Below, one piece after another: positions 61,401-64,000 of a stretch of DNA of 64,000 nucleotides. This DNA is from Sipunculus nudus. Lineage: Eukaryota; Annelida; Sipuncula; Golfingiida; Sipunculidae. The stretch is from NCBI GenBank assembly GCA_026874595.1, contig CM049320.1:18118988-18182987 (forward strand). Direction: 5' to 3'. The notes beneath the pieces are model-generated. The model made no database searches. It was given only the letters and a program-made list of their open reading frames with translations, and was not told the DNA's origin. Positions within the stretch are counted from its first letter, which is position 1, and every line of letters begins with the position of its first letter. The position numbers were made by a program, and so were the translations under genes.

Positions 61401-63485
61401 TAGAATTAGCTTTGTTTCTAAGTCATTACAATATATTGTTAAACTTGGTAATTAATTATTAGAAAAAGCTGAAGACAACTGGATTTTGTCTGCAGTTTTA
61501 AGAAATTCAATTTAAAATTTCAAATATCCTAATATATGATAAAAAGTTAATTTTACATAATATGAACTTTATGTTTACACTGAATCTACAGCAATCATAT
61601 TTGAATATTTTTAATGACAAAATATATTAATGTTACCTTGTTCACACTGCTGGCCTGTGAAACCTGGGGCACATTTACAGAGCCCAGTAACCGGGTCACA
61701 ACTGGTGGCCTTGTTTCGACAACTGCATGATTTTTCACAGTTTACACCATATTTGCCTTTTGGACAGATCTGGTTACATGTAGGTCCAATATACCCAGCT
61801 GCACAGCGACACTTCCCGGTCTCAGCATCGCAGATTCCCCGGTTCAAACAACTGCATTTTTGTAAGCACTGTGGTCCATAATACCCTGGTTCACAACCTG
61901 TAATTAACAAAATATAAATAATCATTAATGTGTCTTGTTCACTCAATCTTATCAAATGCCTTTTAGAATGATATGCATATCTGTAAAGGTAGTGATAAAA
62001 AGAATGAGTGAAACTCTTATGAGACAATTATTGTTCTAACAAGAATCAATATGATTGTTGATGCCCCTGAAAAGAATCAATTGAAACTTCAGAAACTGAT
62101 AGAACTGAACATTCATGTTCTGCTATAATACTTATCCTGTTGTAAAGATTCAATCAAAGCAATAAATGTTGTATGAATCTTAGTCTATAAATATTTAAGG
62201 TGAACTGAAACTGAAATTTGCTATGTATGGCTTCAATAAGGCAAAGTGAAACTTTCAACCATAGCTACCGGTATGTAACTGCCTGTCCTGGTTACTTGCA
62301 TTCATTTACATATATTCTTATCATTAAATATTTATATGTATGGATGATAATTAATAATAAGTATCAATATTTCTTATGCTATCCTGCCCTTGTTTTATTA
62401 ACTATATATCACATAACTACACCCAATTATCTATATCAATATTTCAACAAAGAGCTAGTCCTAATAAACAATTTGTAAATATATATATCAGTTATGGGAT
62501 ATGTAAACATCCATGGGTGTCCTCTTTTTCCATGAAGTAGATACTTTGGTTATTTATAGTAACTTGTAAAGGTAAAGGTGTGGGATTATAGTCCTATAGA
62601 CCATGACAGACTCATCCGACTTAACACTTCACCCATTCATTCTTGTTATAATATTCTTATTTGGAAGTCAACCAAATAGCAATGGTATTGTAGATTGATT
62701 ATCATGGACATTCACTTACAGTTCTACATGTATTCATGGTGATATCATATGCATCAATCCAGGTACTTATCAGCAACTGAGTGCTTGAGATATTTTATTG
62801 ATACTGAATATGTACATATATATCACATAATAAAGCATCAATGGGATTGAGTGCAAGCTACTTAAAGCTTACCTTGACTCTCTCCCAAACGTTTCCACAA
62901 ACAATATACAATGCCCATATTCAGAGTGTTTGGGCATGATTGAATTTAGGTGAATGAGGGTGGTATGGATGTTAGGGTAAGTTGTAAATTTTCTCAGTAA
63001 TAGTGGAAGAAACTGTTCATTTATTTTTTTTTATTAATTAGTTGGAAGAAAAATATATAAAATTGTTTTTGTTTCATCTGTGTTTCAAGTCCTAGTAGAC
63101 TATGAATTTATGAATATCACTTTTATGGGGAAATATGGTGGGAATATTATTTTTTTAACCTTTTTGTGTCTTCTATGTATGAAGATACTGATTAAAAAAT
63201 TTCTTCCTTCATGGTGTGGTTTGCATAGGGATTTCCATAAACAAGTTCTTCTACTGGTATATTTGGCGGGAGATGTTTACTTCTAGAAATGATTTGACAT
63301 GTCATTTTTTTGCCTTTACTCCTCTGTATACAGGTTTATGACTACACCATACTTACCTCTAGTGCAGCCTCTTCCTCTCCTGCCAGACTTACAGATACAG
63401 GCTCCAGTCACAAAATCACAATTCTGGTACCTCGTGCACTTACAGAGACCTCGGCAATCCTTCCCATAATACCCCGGGGAACATT
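58461..63485 (-). CDS. Multiple EGF-like-domain protein (MEGF10/Draper/CED-1 type), partial
   Basis: Six exons in transcript order: 63485-63357, 61897-61637, 61067-60810, 60376-60248, 59150-59022, 58595-58461. Every exon starts and ends in phase 1. Together they code about 347 residues with eight EGF-like modules (1,2,2,1,1,1 per exon) of the C-P-x-G-x-(Y/F)-G-x-x-C..C.C..C-D-x-x-(T/N)-G-x-C-x-C-x-x-G-(Y/F)-x-G-x-x-C pattern. Examples: [42 protein letters not shown]. These laminin-EGF-like repeats are typical of the engulfment receptors MEGF10/11, PEAR1, Draper and CED-1, and also of SREC and MEGF6. The N-terminus (signal peptide, EMI domain) lies beyond the window; no transmembrane exon was identified. 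One module (residues GRRGRGC, exon 63357) is atypically basic and shortened at its end. Exon borders use good acceptors (TTTCAG type) and GTAAGT/GTGAGT donors. Confidence 0.88.
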
Positions 63486-64000
63486 CTGGAAACAAAATTG
63501 CATAACATGAACCATAAATAAAGTATGTTTGTTGCTTATCTCAACTTACTGAGACATCCTATTAATTCTTAATACTTACAAATGGTAATGATATTATTAC
63601 TGTATGCTTTTTATATCATTTAAGGGGGGTTATGAGAGTGCAAATTCTACATAGAATAATATCAATGATAATGAATGCAGATGTATTTTGATGAATAACA
63701 TGGAGCATGAGCATGTGCATATAGTGGATGAATATCCTGTTCACTGTCCAAAAATGCTGAAATCTTGTGCCAAAGACTGTGTCTTTCCAGCAAAGGAAAG
63801 AAACAAATTATTAATTCTCAATTGATTCAAGGGTAAATACAGAGCATAAAGGGTAAATAGTGAAGATAAAATTTTATGAACTTAATTCTGTACTGTCAAG
63901 CAATTCTGATTAAATCTTTATGATGAGAGCTCAGTTTTACATGTTATATCTTAATTTTCCTTCTCACAGTTTTCTATTACAAAATTGAAACACGGCTGTG

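Noticed and set aside
61630-61881. Plus-strand ORF of 83 codons
   Set aside because: Antisense shadow of the EGF exon 61637-61897.

Overview
The window is nuclear DNA from an animal: AT-rich, with short spliced exons (GT-AG introns, phase-conserved), dense microsatellites and many degenerate interspersed repeats. The gene content (a nicotinamidase, which vertebrates lack, a caspase, a kelch protein and a CED-1/Draper/MEGF-type EGF protein) and the style of the repeats point to a lophotrochozoan, most likely a bivalve mollusc. That placement is inference from content; no organism-specific marker was found.

Layout. 0.5-0.8 kb: relic of a non-LTR reverse transcriptase. 0.85-7.2 kb, plus strand: two tandem nicotinamidase (isochorismatase-family) genes. 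The first is cut by the window edge, lacks the catalytic cysteine and uses a GC-AG intron; the second has five exons, an intact reading frame and every expected catalytic residue. 7.2-18 kb: mostly gene-poor, with AT and CT microsatellites, two tRNA-derived SINE-like elements and a broken copy of one kelch exon. 18.35-20.43 kb, minus strand: a caspase built from seven exons whose phases all agree. 20.55-28.36 kb, minus strand: a six-bladed kelch protein of eight exons (the last is provisional). The two lie head to tail on one strand with about 115 bp between their outermost recognised exons. 28.4-47.7 kb: repeat-rich, with an internally repetitive family, a 780-bp GC-richer block, a second SINE copy, an unassigned 225-codon ORF, a 12-copy palindromic minisatellite, and a long inverted-repeat element with a MITE inserted in its centre. 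47.7-63.5 kb, minus strand: six exons coding eight EGF-like repeats (58.5-63.5 kb), which look like the extracellular part of a MEGF10/Draper-type receptor. A candidate last coding exon sits at 47.73-47.79 kb; the transmembrane exon was not identified with confidence.

How the genes could relate: nicotinamidase turns nicotinamide into nicotinate for NAD+ salvage, caspases run apoptosis, and MEGF10/Draper receptors take up apoptotic cells. This is an association by family only. Nothing in the sequence shows co-regulation, and the genes are ordinary separate transcription units except for the kelch/caspase pair, whose boundary is unresolved.
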